Of a stretch of 18,787 nt of DNA, positions 10,601 through 17,414 are shown piece after piece. This DNA is from SGZJ01 sp949372955. GTDB taxonomy: Bacteria; Bacteroidota; Bacteroidia; Flavobacteriales; Flavobacteriaceae. The notes beneath the pieces were generated by a model. That model searched no databases and was not told the DNA's origin. It worked only from the letters and a program-made list of their open reading frames with translations. The stretch's first letter is position 1; the number at the start of each line of letters is the position of its first letter. Location of the stretch: positions 1 through 18,787 of the forward strand of contig CASIAX010000018.1 of assembly GCA_949372955.1 (NCBI GenBank). Direction: 5' to 3'. The position numbers and the translations under genes were made by a program.

Positions 10601-10889
10601 CTATATCTTGTTCAGTAACAAAATTTTCAAGCCAGGAATCAAAATAAGTTTCTGTATTTTCATCACCTACTAAATTTATCAACTTTTCTTTAAATTCTTG
10701 TTGATTTATAGCGCCTGAGGAGTAGTTAAACATATAAGGCTCTTGTAGCATCCAACCACCTAGACCAGCTCCTCTAAGAATAATCTCGTTATTATTTTCG
10801 TCTACTATATCTTTATTTAAACGTCTAAGATTTTGACTAAAGATTGTCGATGAAAAGATAAATAAGATTAAAAGCGTGATTTTTTTCAT
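7686..10889 (-). CDS. Secreted multidomain GH5 glycoside hydrolase with two CBM6-like modules and T9SS tail
   Basis: This 1067-residue enzyme probably cuts a beta-linked polysaccharide outside the cell. In order: a signal peptide (1 to about 18, ending IFSQ); a GH5 TIM barrel (about 25-355) with R108 in VRLP, H158 in LDLHAAPGG, the acid/base E215 in LLNETNW, H272/Y274 in FHKYW and the nucleophile E301 in MGESGEN; a first CBM6-like module (about 408-566); an Ig-like or SwmB-like linker domain (about 573-668); a second CBM6-like module (about 677-806, starting IPGRIQAEDFY); a Trp-rich lipocalin-like domain (about 812-982); and a type A T9SS sorting domain (993-1067, IFPNPTNTDFIYI to SGVYLLKI). 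The LRGAGLGGWMLQEPYM start resembles exo-beta-1,3-glucanase-like GH5 members, so a beta-glucan is my first guess. The subfamily is not settled. It sits 21 bp after the glycan-binding lipoprotein gene and is the only glycoside hydrolase of this PUL in view. Confidence 0.9.
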   Translation of the reverse strand: MKKITLLILFIFSSTIFSQNLRRLNKDIVDENNNEIILRGAGLGGWMLQEPYMFNYSSGAINQQEFKEKLINLVGDENTETYFDSWLENFVTEQDIDSIASWGFNSVRLPIHYNLFTLSIEDEPVTDENTWLDKGFDMVDELLDWCESNELYLILDLHAAPGGQGYDESISDYNPDYPSLWESVENQNKTIALWEQLAIRYKDEPWIGGYDLLNETNWDLGTNELRSFYYQVTTKIREHDTDHIIFVEGNWFANDFSGLLPPWDDNMVYSFHKYWSFNDQESIQWVLDIRNQYNTPLWMGESGENSNLWFTDAIRLFEDNEIGWAWWPWKKTESINSTLSISSNSNFQSIINYFADGQNQPSIENAMQGLMQFSTDSRIENAHFNSNVIDAMMRQPHTNETLAYSENLIPGIIYLTDYDLGTEQYAYSDVISGTYQVSTDEYTTWNNGWTYRNDGVDIQESNDSESNGYNIGWVEDGEWLLYTVDVQQSGFYDIITRYSSEQNGGKIKLFSDDLEITDYINLYNSGGYSNFINRVTANVYLSEGIQKLKLKIKGDISFNLSKLEFFESTDESPEFEVLLANTLEDEKSIKIVLTHPLANQNLDMDMFDLKLNDESTEISAVEIDSNNSQVINVITENYMSFQDEITISYNGEGLLSETGQYLYSFQDYPVENNLSTRLLIPGRIQAEDFYFQEGLETEETSDTFGGLNIGYTDQGDFADYLVAINDSGDYTISFRVASQGSGSLKLELINDTSTENIGVISTPNTGGWQNWQTISYSRDLPEGLYTLRMTVIQSPFNLNWMDFVSADGNNNTNEELVEFLSSGTWRIQAEVDNYRGLGGGSDYSPWWNSSAFEDSETGLFDDRWTFTENGVMEIDTGDDESIFGKKPEIDAAFDPNLENSYSPDNQYNEYFYYPLINHTDQYITSDVEDDEETITFNSFGNLGMYTALGGQTYQILSRTSNTMSVRNVGSEGSSWYSILTNDEQLSTVELNNLSLRIFPNPTNTDFIYIKSSIHGVKVIELFDISGRKIIQTKIIDDKLNIGKLNSGVYLLKIMIKGRINFSKIIVN

Positions 10890-10910
10890 GAAAAATGGTC
10901 GTACTATTTA

Positions 10911-12116
10911 TTAATCTATGTTATCTAAACCATACAACGTTATCTCAGATCCATGACAGTAAGTATCACTACCGTAATTACCTGTGATTGATATTTTTAA
11001 ATAATTAAACTGTTCAGATATATCTTCAAGCTCAAAATCATGACCATTTGCTGCAGATTCCATTGCAGCAGCAGGAATATTTCCATCTGCATCTCTAGGG
11101 TCCCCAATATCATATTGACCTAATAGTGTCCACTCCTGTCCATTATTACTGGCAAATAAATCAAAAGATTTCATGTTTTCTTCTTGATAATAATAGGCAG
11201 TAACTGGAGATGGACCATTATACCAAAATGCTCTTTGCCATACTTTTAAACGATTAATCTTTATGTTTTTGTTAAGGTTTACAACTATATCTAATGGCCA
11301 GTTTAATGTGCCCCCATTTTGATCTCTCCAAATAATAAAATAACTATTATCACTATCTGTTTGAGTGGTATCAACTATATCATCCCAAAAACTAACTGTA
11401 GAGCCTTCCCAAGCATTTCCATCAACCGATTGATTTGATACTAAACTCCAAGTTGATTTATCGATTACTTCTTCAAATAAAGGGGAATACACTCCTTTTT
11501 CCTCTAATTCGGTTACATTTCCATCAAAATCTTCAACTTTGGTTAAAAAAGTAAGTTCGGTTGCTTCTAAGCCTCGAATAAATCTATTTTCTAAAGGGTT
11601 ATTTGATGATAGTATTCTGATTTCTTCCTCTGAGCCATTTTGAATATGTACATACACATAAACTGTTTTAGACTCTATGTTTTCCCAAGAAACTCTAACA
11701 CCTCCAAGATCAGCAGAAAATTCGATACTTTCCTGTACTAAATAAATAAAAGATTCAAGAGGAATGAAATCAACTATTTCAGCTTGTGATATATTATCAT
11801 TGTTATCCACTACATACAAGCTAACTTCAACAGATGAAGTTTGATTTAATCCTGAAATCTCAATTTGATTATTATGGACACTAGAAACTCTATAAACATC
11901 CACTCCAAGGCTATTTGTATACTCTGCTCTTACAAAAAGAATATCGTTATCATCAGGAAGAGTGTAGGATATAATACCACCTCCATTTGTTGGGGTTATA
12001 GATTCTACACTTAGTTTTCCAGGTGGAGTAATATCACCACTTTCCTTCTCATCACAAGAAAAAGTAAATAATAGCATTGTAAATACAGCCAAAAATATTT
12101 TTATTTCTTTTTTCAT
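10911..12116 (-). CDS. Surface glycan-binding lipoprotein (DUF4959/DUF5126/DUF5000 type), SusE position
   Basis: This is a predicted outer-membrane, surface-exposed lipoprotein that binds glycan chains for the SusCD importer; the role is inferred from family and position. I start it at 12116 (MKKEIKIF, 401 residues) because this gives a standard lipoprotein signal with lipobox Cys at residue 21 (LLFTFSC) and leaves 14 bp after susD. An in-frame ATG at 12137 adds seven residues and overlaps susD. Acidic residues after the Cys (DEKESGD) fit surface export. The layout matches DUF4959 (about 30-125), DUF5126 (about 130-220) and a C-terminal DUF5000 discoidin-like beta-sandwich (about 240-400), recognisable by RLKVWQRAFWY, SFDLFASNNGQEW and the ending HGSEITLYG. 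These domain names come from pattern memory, not a search. The exposed Trp/Tyr-rich stretch of the last domain is a plausible sugar-binding surface. Confidence 0.8.
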   Translation of the reverse strand: MKKEIKIFLAVFTMLLFTFSCDEKESGDITPPGKLSVESITPTNGGGIISYTLPDDNDILFVRAEYTNSLGVDVYRVSSVHNNQIEISGLNQTSSVEVSLYVVDNNDNISQAEIVDFIPLESFIYLVQESIEFSADLGGVRVSWENIESKTVYVYVHIQNGSEEEIRILSSNNPLENRFIRGLEATELTFLTKVEDFDGNVTELEEKGVYSPLFEEVIDKSTWSLVSNQSVDGNAWEGSTVSFWDDIVDTTQTDSDNSYFIIWRDQNGGTLNWPLDIVVNLNKNIKINRLKVWQRAFWYNGPSPVTAYYYQEENMKSFDLFASNNGQEWTLLGQYDIGDPRDADGNIPAAAMESAANGHDFELEDISEQFNYLKISITGNYGSDTYCHGSEITLYGLDNID

Positions 12117-12130
12117 ATTAATTAAATTTT

Positions 12131-14026
12131 TTACCAACCTGGATTTTGAATTAAATTAGCATTAATAGTAAGTTCGTTTATACTTATCGGATGTAAATAA
12201 TCCCTTGGACTACTAAATGATCTATTCCCAACATCCCTAAGTGTATAGAATCCATTCTCCGTAGTTTCATCCACAGACCATCCTTTAACAGGTGAGTTTA
12301 AATAGTTTTCAGCCAATTTCCATCTCCTTAAATCATTATATCTATGTCCTTCAAATGCAAACTCAATTAACCTTTCATGTCTAATAATATCTCTTAAACC
12401 ATCTATTGTTGTGTGCTTATTGACTGTCGCTGCAATAGTTGCATCACTCCATGCTTCTTCAACAGTTTTTATACCAGCTCTTTCTCTAACTGCATTTAAC
12501 ATGGTATAGACTTCCTGAGTTGGGCCATTAAATTCATTTGCTGCTTCAGCATAGTTTAAATAAAGCTCTGCTAATCTAATCATAGGCCAAGCATATTGAA
12601 CAATTTTATCATAACCATCTCCTTCAGAATCTGGGTGAACTATTTTTTTAAGTGCATAACCAGTAATTAAATAATCACTAGTGTTTGCTATTCTTCCGTG
12701 AGTTTCCCCTTTTTTCATTTTTAGATTCCATTTACTTCCCCATGTTCTATTATAACCTCTGTCAAAACCAATATTAGCATAAAATCTTGGTTCTCTATTT
12801 AAATGTAGGTTCGCTGTCCTTTGAGCAAACTGAGCATATGGGTTTTGTGAAGTAGAAATATTAGACACATTATATCTATTATTATAATCAAATGTAAGAT
12901 CTTCATCAATAGGAAGACCATTTTCAGTATAATACATTTCAACAGACCTAAGAGTTGGCGCAACCCATTGCCATGCAGCTTCTACTGAAGATGATGTTGG
13001 GCTTTTCATTAAAGAACCAGCTTGAATTTGCCACCAATTAGTTCCTACAGGATTTGAATGCCCCCAAAGAAGCTCATTATTCCATCTATCGACAATTGAA
13101 TACCTAACATCATACTGTTTTTTTACAATCTCATATTCATAATTTTCAGTATCAAAAGTTGGAGGTGTATCGGTAAACTCATACAAAGCTGAGCCTTGAG
13201 AAATAGCAGTATTAATAGCATCTAAAGAAGCATCCATGGCTAATTCCCATTTATTAATATCATAATCTTGATTAAAGAAGTGTTCTCCATTTTCATTAAC
13301 AAAACCAGAGTAAAATTCACTATTTCCATTAAATAAAGGACTAGCTGCAAATAATAAAACTCTAGATTTTAAAGATTTAGCAATAACCTGATCAACTCTA
13401 CCTAAATCATTATTATTAAGAACTCTTAACGGAAGATTAATAATCGCTAAGTCAATTGTTTGCGTAATATATGTAATACATTCATCTATTGTATTTCTTC
13501 TAACACTAACTTGTTGATCATTCGCTGAAATTGGTAAATTCTCATCAGTTATTGGAATAGGACCGTAATACTTCAAAAGTGTGAAATGATAAAATGCCTT
13601 TAAAAACTGGGCTTCAGCTTTCCATGCATCTTTTTCTTCTTGAGTCATATCAACAACATTATCCATGTTTTCAATTAATGTATTACAACTTCTAATACCT
13701 CTCCATAATGACCCATGTCTTTCATATCCAGACCAATAACTCATTAGTGGATCAGATGATGATTGAAGTCCTTTCATCAACCTAATACCGGCTGTTTCTT
13801 TGGCAAGCGGAGTAGTTAATGCATCAGTAGCTGTAAAATAAGAACTATATAGGTCATCATTTTTAGGAAGATAGCTGTAGCATGTTGCTAAGGCTGTATA
13901 TGCGGATTCTTGTCTATCAAACAGTAAGTCTATTTCCTGAGTTTGATCAGGAACAATATCTAAATATTCATCACAACTAAAAAGTGAAAATGAAATAAGA
14001 GCTAAGTATATAATATTTTTTTTCAT
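12131..14026 (-). CDS. susD: SusD/RagB-family glycan-binding outer-membrane lipoprotein
   Basis: SusD proteins are surface lipoproteins that cap the SusC barrel and hold oligosaccharides for import. The signal ends at lipobox Cys18 (FSLFSCDEYLDI), and the CDEYLDIVPD start is typical of RagB/SusD. The N-terminal SusD-like part includes the TPR-like WRGIRSCNTLIENMD stretch. The C-terminal RagB/SusD part has RHERLIEFAFEGHRYNDLRRW and the family-typical end HPISINELTINANLIQNPGW. At 631 residues it is at the long end of the usual range. It begins 10 bp after susC, the standard tight pairing, and is followed 14 bp later by the lipoprotein gene, so the pair is a single transcription unit. The ligand cannot be read from the sequence; the GH5 neighbour suggests a beta-glucan. 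The gene symbol is used in the family sense. Confidence 0.96.
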   Translation of the reverse strand: MKKNIIYLALISFSLFSCDEYLDIVPDQTQEIDLLFDRQESAYTALATCYSYLPKNDDLYSSYFTATDALTTPLAKETAGIRLMKGLQSSSDPLMSYWSGYERHGSLWRGIRSCNTLIENMDNVVDMTQEEKDAWKAEAQFLKAFYHFTLLKYYGPIPITDENLPISANDQQVSVRRNTIDECITYITQTIDLAIINLPLRVLNNNDLGRVDQVIAKSLKSRVLLFAASPLFNGNSEFYSGFVNENGEHFFNQDYDINKWELAMDASLDAINTAISQGSALYEFTDTPPTFDTENYEYEIVKKQYDVRYSIVDRWNNELLWGHSNPVGTNWWQIQAGSLMKSPTSSSVEAAWQWVAPTLRSVEMYYTENGLPIDEDLTFDYNNRYNVSNISTSQNPYAQFAQRTANLHLNREPRFYANIGFDRGYNRTWGSKWNLKMKKGETHGRIANTSDYLITGYALKKIVHPDSEGDGYDKIVQYAWPMIRLAELYLNYAEAANEFNGPTQEVYTMLNAVRERAGIKTVEEAWSDATIAATVNKHTTIDGLRDIIRHERLIEFAFEGHRYNDLRRWKLAENYLNSPVKGWSVDETTENGFYTLRDVGNRSFSSPRDYLHPISINELTINANLIQNPGW

Positions 14027-14036
14027 AATTTTTTTC

Positions 14037-17000
14037 TTAAAATTTAACTTGTAATCCTAAGTTGTATATTTTTTGTGGTGGATAACCTAAACCATTGCCA
14101 CCCATCTCAGTATCCCAAAGATCAAATTTGCTAAATGTCACCAAATTTAATCCTGTAAAGTATATTCTTGTGTTTAAACCACTGAATATTCCACTACTTT
14201 TTTCTGGAATTGTATATCCGAATTCCATATTTTTTAATCTTAAAAAATCCCCCTCACGTTGCCACCAAGTTGACTGCTGATTATTGTTATTTATTTCATA
14301 AGTAGAAAGTCTAGGCCAAAATGCATTTGGATTAGGGTTGTTTTCAGACCAATAATTATTTGCAATAACACTTAAAGCGTTTCTCTCATTTACAAAAGGA
14401 GATATATCATTAGGGTTTATAAAAAAGGATACTTTTGCAGCACCTTGCATGAAAATAGATAAATCAAAGTCTCTGTATCCTGCTGAAATACCAAAACCAT
14501 AAATGATTTCAGGAACTTGAGGAGATCCTATTGCTGTCATATCATTTTCGTTAACTACACCATCACCATTTAAATCAGTATATTTTATATCTCCTGGAAG
14601 ATAGGCATTTGAAGATGATGAGAACCCATTAAATTGCTCCGGTGAGTTAGCAATATCTTCCGCATCTATAAATAATCTTTCCGCTATTAAACCGAATGGC
14701 TGATTAACAGGATACCCTATTCTACTTAAATTATCAAACTCATATATAGGGTCTCCATTTAAAATAATTTCATTGGTAGCGTAAGTAAAGTTAGCTCTAC
14801 CTGTGATATATAATCCAGATGAAAAGGCTTGATTATAATCTATTGATGCATCAACTCCCTTTGATTTAACCTCTCCAAGATTACTGCTAATCCCTGTAGT
14901 TAACCCCATGGATTCAGGAATATAATTCCTTTCCATATAAATTTGAGATCTATGTTCTGTAAAATAATCTACTTGAAGGTTTAAAGCCTTATTAATTTCA
15001 AGTTCCAAACCAAAGTTTGTTTTTTCCGCAACTTCCCATGTAACATTAGGGTTAGAATATCTATCTATTAAATAACCACTAGTGTAGTTATTATAGTCTA
15101 GACCCCAAGAATACCCATTATCTCCATAATTTAAATTTACATCAGACAAATAAAAGAATCTATCGCTAGCACTAGATATTGCATCGTTTCCAACTTTACC
15201 ATTAGTTATTTTAAATTTCAATAAAGTAATACTTGAATTCATTTCTTCAAACCATTTCTCGTTAGAAGCTATCCATCCAAAACCAACAGATGGGAAGAAA
15301 CCAAATCTATTATCTTGAGCAAATTTTTCAGAGCCATTATACCCAAAATTAAACTCAGCATAATACCTACTATCAAAATTATATGAGAACCTACCCGAAA
15401 TACCCATGTTTCTAGATGGTAATGAAGCAAAATCACTACTACCACTAATTGTATTGAGAGATTCACTAAAATTGAATACTAACAATCCTCCAATTTCATG
15501 TTTTTCTTCAAATATCCTATTATACTCTGTAGTAAATTCATAATAGAAATTACTGTTACTATAATTATTAATCTCTGGGCTGTTTAAGTATTCTGTCCCT
15601 TCAGAAATTTGGTATAGGTAATACAATAAACCTTCTTCTGTTTCAAGCTCAGCAGTACCATAATAAAATGGATTATAACTTCGCTTATTTTCATTCTCTG
15701 CATAAGTTCTAACCGATGCTAAACCTCTAAACTTTAAGCCTTCTGTTATAAAACCTAAGTCCTGCTCAAGCTGAACTTGAGATAAAATTGTATTTGTAAA
15801 TCTGTCTTTATATCCTTTTACCATATCAGCATATGGATTAGGATAACCCCCGTTACCTTTATTTCCAAATAAAGTATGGTTGTAGCCTAAATTATTTTCG
15901 TATTGATAATATTTAGGAAAGTTAACTGGGTTCGCATTCATTACATTTCTAAATATATCATTAGCCGATTCACTTGGCCCATTATATCTTTCAAATAAAG
16001 AATAAAATTTAACTTTAATCTTAGTAGTCTCAGTTAAGTTTATATTAATGTTAGCCCTCAAATTAGATCTATTAATATCTATATTATTATTAAAATTATT
16101 TAAAGGGTCGACTTTTAATAAACCAGTATCATTATTATGTGATATAGATAAATAGTACTGTGCAATTTCTCCACCTCCATTGACATTAAGATTAGCCTTT
16201 CTATTTAATGTGTAATCTTTAAATAACTCATTATACCAATTAACATCTGGGTATATATTTCGATCATCAGAATTATTGGTTCCATATATTTTATTAATTG
16301 AATACTGTAATGGTGCTGATGGGTCTCTAGACCTAGTTGCTTGATTATACATATTCATGTAATCCACTCCACCAAGAAACTTATTTGTTTGAGTTGGTGA
16401 AGAAAAAGAATTTTCGTATCTAAATGAAATCTTTGCTTTACCAGCTTTACCCTCTTTAGTAGTAACTAAAATTACTCCATTTGCACCTCTAGCTCCATAT
16501 AATGCTGTAGCTGTTGCATCTTTCATAATTGAAAAAGTAGCAATATTATCTGGCTCAATTCTAGCTAAATCATCCGTGGATACTTCAATTCCGTCTATTA
16601 AAATTAATGGGTTATTTGCATAACCAAAAGAAGTTACCCCTCTAATAAAAAATTGCGCATTATCTGCACCAGGTTCACCAGATGTTTGATAGGAAATCAT
16701 CCCTGCCATTCTTCCAGCTAATGAATTAGTTAAGTTAGAGGAAGGTATTTTTAATTCAGATGGATTAATCGTATTGATCGATCCAATAACACTATTTTTT
16801 TTCTGTTTTTGAAAAGCTACAACTTGAACCTCATCTAAAGACTCAAAATTCTCTTGCATGATAACATTCACTATACTTTGATCAGAAATAGTGATATTTT
16901 GGGATTCAAAACCTATGTAAGAAAACTTTAACACATCACTTTTATCATTTGCTTTTAGAGCATAATTACCCTCAAAGGTTGTAGATACTCCGTTAGAAGT

Positions 17001-17147
17001 ACCTTCAATTTGTATTGTAACTCCAGGCAAAGGCTGGCCTTGCTTATCAACTACTTTTCCAGTAACTAATATCGATTGGGCGTAAATAATATTTGAAAAA
17101 AGGATAATAAAATAAAGACCTTTTTTTAGATTAATTTTTTTTAACAT
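14037..17147 (-). CDS. susC: SusC/RagA-family TonB-dependent outer-membrane transporter
   Basis: This is the outer-membrane beta-barrel that imports oligosaccharides using TonB and the proton motive force, with SusD as its lid. The 1036 residues are normal for the family. A signal peptide ends near residue 23 (SNIIYAQS). A carboxypeptidase D regulatory-like domain follows (about 27-99; GKVVDKQGQPLPGVTIQIEG). A linker with DEVQVVAF leads to the plug domain (about 112-230), which has the SusC signature IMKDATATALYGARGANGV. The rest is the barrel, ending in the aromatic YNLGLQVKF typical of outer-membrane proteins. The start is the first ATG of a normal signal peptide; upstream lies the 267-bp gap with candidate regulatory repeats. 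It heads the susC-susD-lipoprotein-GH5 run. No truncation or frameshift is seen. Confidence 0.97.
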   Translation of the reverse strand: MLKKINLKKGLYFIILFSNIIYAQSILVTGKVVDKQGQPLPGVTIQIEGTSNGVSTTFEGNYALKANDKSDVLKFSYIGFESQNITISDQSIVNVIMQENFESLDEVQVVAFQKQKKNSVIGSINTINPSELKIPSSNLTNSLAGRMAGMISYQTSGEPGADNAQFFIRGVTSFGYANNPLILIDGIEVSTDDLARIEPDNIATFSIMKDATATALYGARGANGVILVTTKEGKAGKAKISFRYENSFSSPTQTNKFLGGVDYMNMYNQATRSRDPSAPLQYSINKIYGTNNSDDRNIYPDVNWYNELFKDYTLNRKANLNVNGGGEIAQYYLSISHNNDTGLLKVDPLNNFNNNIDINRSNLRANININLTETTKIKVKFYSLFERYNGPSESANDIFRNVMNANPVNFPKYYQYENNLGYNHTLFGNKGNGGYPNPYADMVKGYKDRFTNTILSQVQLEQDLGFITEGLKFRGLASVRTYAENENKRSYNPFYYGTAELETEEGLLYYLYQISEGTEYLNSPEINNYSNSNFYYEFTTEYNRIFEEKHEIGGLLVFNFSESLNTISGSSDFASLPSRNMGISGRFSYNFDSRYYAEFNFGYNGSEKFAQDNRFGFFPSVGFGWIASNEKWFEEMNSSITLLKFKITNGKVGNDAISSASDRFFYLSDVNLNYGDNGYSWGLDYNNYTSGYLIDRYSNPNVTWEVAEKTNFGLELEINKALNLQVDYFTEHRSQIYMERNYIPESMGLTTGISSNLGEVKSKGVDASIDYNQAFSSGLYITGRANFTYATNEIILNGDPIYEFDNLSRIGYPVNQPFGLIAERLFIDAEDIANSPEQFNGFSSSSNAYLPGDIKYTDLNGDGVVNENDMTAIGSPQVPEIIYGFGISAGYRDFDLSIFMQGAAKVSFFINPNDISPFVNERNALSVIANNYWSENNPNPNAFWPRLSTYEINNNNQQSTWWQREGDFLRLKNMEFGYTIPEKSSGIFSGLNTRIYFTGLNLVTFSKFDLWDTEMGGNGLGYPPQKIYNLGLQVKF

Positions 17148-17259
17148 GCTACAAGTTTAAAACGAATAATTATTTACCTTTTTCAAGAATCTAAGATAGT
17201 ATAACAGGTTTCTATTAAAAATTTATACAATCAAAAATTTCTTAATAATTACATAAAAT

Positions 17260-17288
17260 TAACTATAATCATCCGTTGATTATAGTTA
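17260..17288. repeat. Perfect 12-bp inverted repeat: regulator terminator or susC operator
   Basis: TAACTATAATCA (17260-17271) and its exact reverse complement TGATTATAGTTA (17277-17288) flank a five-base spacer, TCCGT. The near edge is 113 bp before the susC start and the far edge 126 bp after the regulator stop. As minus-strand RNA it makes a hairpin followed by ATTTTATG, a weak U-tract, so it could end the regulator transcript. The symmetry also fits a binding site for a dimeric regulator. Confidence 0.6.
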
Positions 17289-17295
17289 GTAGATC

Positions 17296-17382
17296 AAAAA
17301 GTGGACTTATAAAAAGAAAATATGAGTTTAATATATTGATTATTAATGTTTTAAATTAATTTAGTGCAATTAAAAAAGTGGA
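17296..17382. repeat. Pair of direct repeats AAAAAGTGGA upstream of susC
   Basis: AAAAAGTGGA is at 17296-17305 and again at 17373-17382. On the susC coding strand it reads TCCACTTTTT. The copies start 77 bp apart, a little over seven helical turns, and some flanking bases also agree. They lie just upstream of the inverted repeat relative to susC. Position fits activator binding sites, but chance A/T-rich similarity cannot be excluded. Confidence 0.4.
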
Positions 17383-17414
17383 TTTTTAATTTAAAAAATA
17401 GCTGATTAATGACT

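Larger units (their letters stand above)
17148..17414. promoter_or_regulatory. Regulatory gap upstream of susC
   Basis: This is the only gap above 30 bp in the window, and it must hold the 3' end signal of the regulator gene and probably the promoter of the susC operon. It is extremely AT-rich and has no credible reading frame. It contains a perfect 12-bp inverted repeat (17260-17288) and two copies of AAAAAGTGGA (17296-17305 and 17373-17382), listed separately. I found no good match to the Bacteroidota promoter consensus TAnnTTTG with a matching -33 box, so no transcription start is proposed. Confidence 0.5.

Noticed and set aside
14095..15466. Short frames inside susC (14095-14280 plus, 15269-15466 minus).
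   Set aside because: They overlap the conserved barrel region of SusC in other frames and show no family features.
17148..17260. Candidate promoter boxes before susC, such as TTTTTG near 17233 and TATACT near 17200.
   Set aside because: Neither fits TAnnTTTG with a properly spaced upstream box, and such strings are common in DNA this AT-rich.
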